This document shows, in pieces, positions 4,973-5,572 of a stretch of 5,572 nt of DNA. Location of the stretch: NCBI GenBank assembly GCA_030054245.1, contig JASGCH010000102.1:1-5572 (forward strand). The letters are read 5' to 3'. Position numbers and translations under genes: made by a program. The stretch comes from Gammaproteobacteria bacterium (GTDB taxonomy: Bacteria > Pseudomonadota > Gammaproteobacteria > Burkholderiales > Burkholderiaceae_C). The notes beneath the pieces are model-generated. The model saw only the letters and a list, made by a program, of their open reading frames with translations, searched no databases and was not told the origin of the DNA. Positions within the stretch are counted from its first letter, which is position 1; each line of letters opens with the position of its first letter.

Positions 4973-5572
4973 ATGAACTCCCCATCCTTTTCGCTTTCAT
5001 CCAATAATACCTTACATCCAGATACTTTGGTATCTAGGTGGTTGGATGAAACTTTAGAGTCTGCTTTTCAAAGTAAATCTTCGGATATTCATTTGGAACC
5101 CACGCACGACGCTTTACAAGTCCGTATACGCGTAGACGGTCATTTGTATTTACTAACCCCACCTCAAGAAAATTGGAAAGATCGCATCATTTCAAAAATC
5201 AAAGTGATGGCTTCTATGGATATAGCCGAAAAACGCTTGCCTCAAGATGGACGAATCAATTTGAAGTGGGAAGGCAATCCTATCAACTTACGCATCAATA
5301 CATTACCAACCATTCATGGCGAAAAAGTGGTCATTCGTATTCAATATATTCAATCAGAATCTCTTGGGTTAGATAGTTTGGGATATACCGATGGCGATCT
5401 AGGGATTTTATTGAATGCTTTATCAAAACCACATGGATTAATTTTGATAACGGGACCTACTGGAGCTGGTAAAACTTTGTCTTTGTACAGTTGTCTCATG
5501 CATTTAAATTCCCCTAAAGTCAATATCTCGACGGTTGAAGACCCCATTGAAATTGCTTTACCAGGAATCAAC
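4973..5572 (+). CDS. GspE/PilB-family secretion or type IV pilus assembly ATPase, N-terminal part (runs off the window)
   Basis: The first 200 codons are present and the frame is open to the last base. Motifs in order: SSDIHLEP (36-43), RIRVDG (51-56), RLPQDGRI (88-95), NTLPTIHGEKVVIRI (109-123), Walker A GPTGAGKT (161-168), and the Asp-box region STVEDPIE (186-193) with LPGIN. These are hallmarks of the hexameric ATPases that drive pilin or pseudopilin assembly at the inner membrane. The DIH motif lies only about 38 residues from the start, so the N1/MshEN-type domain of longer PilB/GspE proteins is missing. Upstream in-frame GTGs (4877, 4898) would add little. ATG 4973 is preceded by GGAGG (4967-4971) at only 1 nt spacing, unusually close. 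Pilus and type II secretion roles cannot be separated here. Confidence 0.93.
   Translation, partial: MNSPSFSLSSNNTLHPDTLVSRWLDETLESAFQSKSSDIHLEPTHDALQVRIRVDGHLYLLTPPQENWKDRIISKIKVMASMDIAEKRLPQDGRINLKWEGNPINLRINTLPTIHGEKVVIRIQYIQSESLGLDSLGYTDGDLGILLNALSKPHGLILITGPTGAGKTLSLYSCLMHLNSPKVNISTVEDPIEIALPGIN

Noticed and set aside
1..5572. CRISPR array or tandem repeats
   Set aside because: No regularly spaced direct repeats were seen; the repeats present are inverted pairs.

Overview
The window is a bacterial mosaic of four blocks. It holds (1) the 3' part of a type III restriction subunit, (2) a GC-rich non-coding stretch full of inverted repeats, (3) a compact type II restriction-modification (RM) operon plus a small secreted-protein gene, and (4) a chromosomal-looking boundary with tRNA-His(GTG) and the start of a GspE/PilB-type secretion or pilus ATPase. 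The ATPase and the tRNA with encoded CCA fit a Gram-negative, probably proteobacterial, host. That is inference; nothing here fixes the taxon. The left 2 kb differs visibly in codon and base composition, so it may be foreign DNA or even an assembly join.

Bases 2-1705 (+) encode the C-terminal part of a type III Res protein, with SF2 helicase motifs V and VI and a C-terminal PD-(D/E)XK nuclease. Bases 1706-2138 hold no convincing gene but contain a hairpin right after the stop, a perfect 13-bp inverted repeat with a G6-T3-G6 loop, and a nested inverted repeat of about 150 bp.

Bases 2202-2597 (+) encode a small exported protein of unknown function. Convergent with it on the minus strand is an M-R operon. 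An intact beta-class amino-methyltransferase (4233-3286, SPPY motif) overlaps by ATGA the start of a BstYI/BglII-family endonuclease (3289-2716). The endonuclease reading frame is broken by a one-base shift at an A5 run, although its Asp...Glu-x-Gln catalytic region is preserved. An in-frame 42-codon ORF ending in TAA lies upstream of the methyltransferase, in the same frame and with the same composition as the linker before the annotated start. It may be an N-terminal extension cut by a nonsense mutation. Both lesions suggest a decaying RM system that keeps its methylase, or sequencing errors.

The most unusual structure is a pair of inverted repeats at 2139-2192 and 4617-4683. They share a 26-nt bipartite hairpin core and a 12-nt outer tip that matches at 11 positions. 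They bracket the secreted gene and the RM operon as a unit of about 2.5 kb with no transposase, and the right repeat begins exactly at the CCA end of tRNA-His. This looks like a non-autonomous mobile cassette or island carrying an RM system. Bases 4973-5572 (+), divergent from the tRNA, encode the secretion ATPase, which runs off the window.
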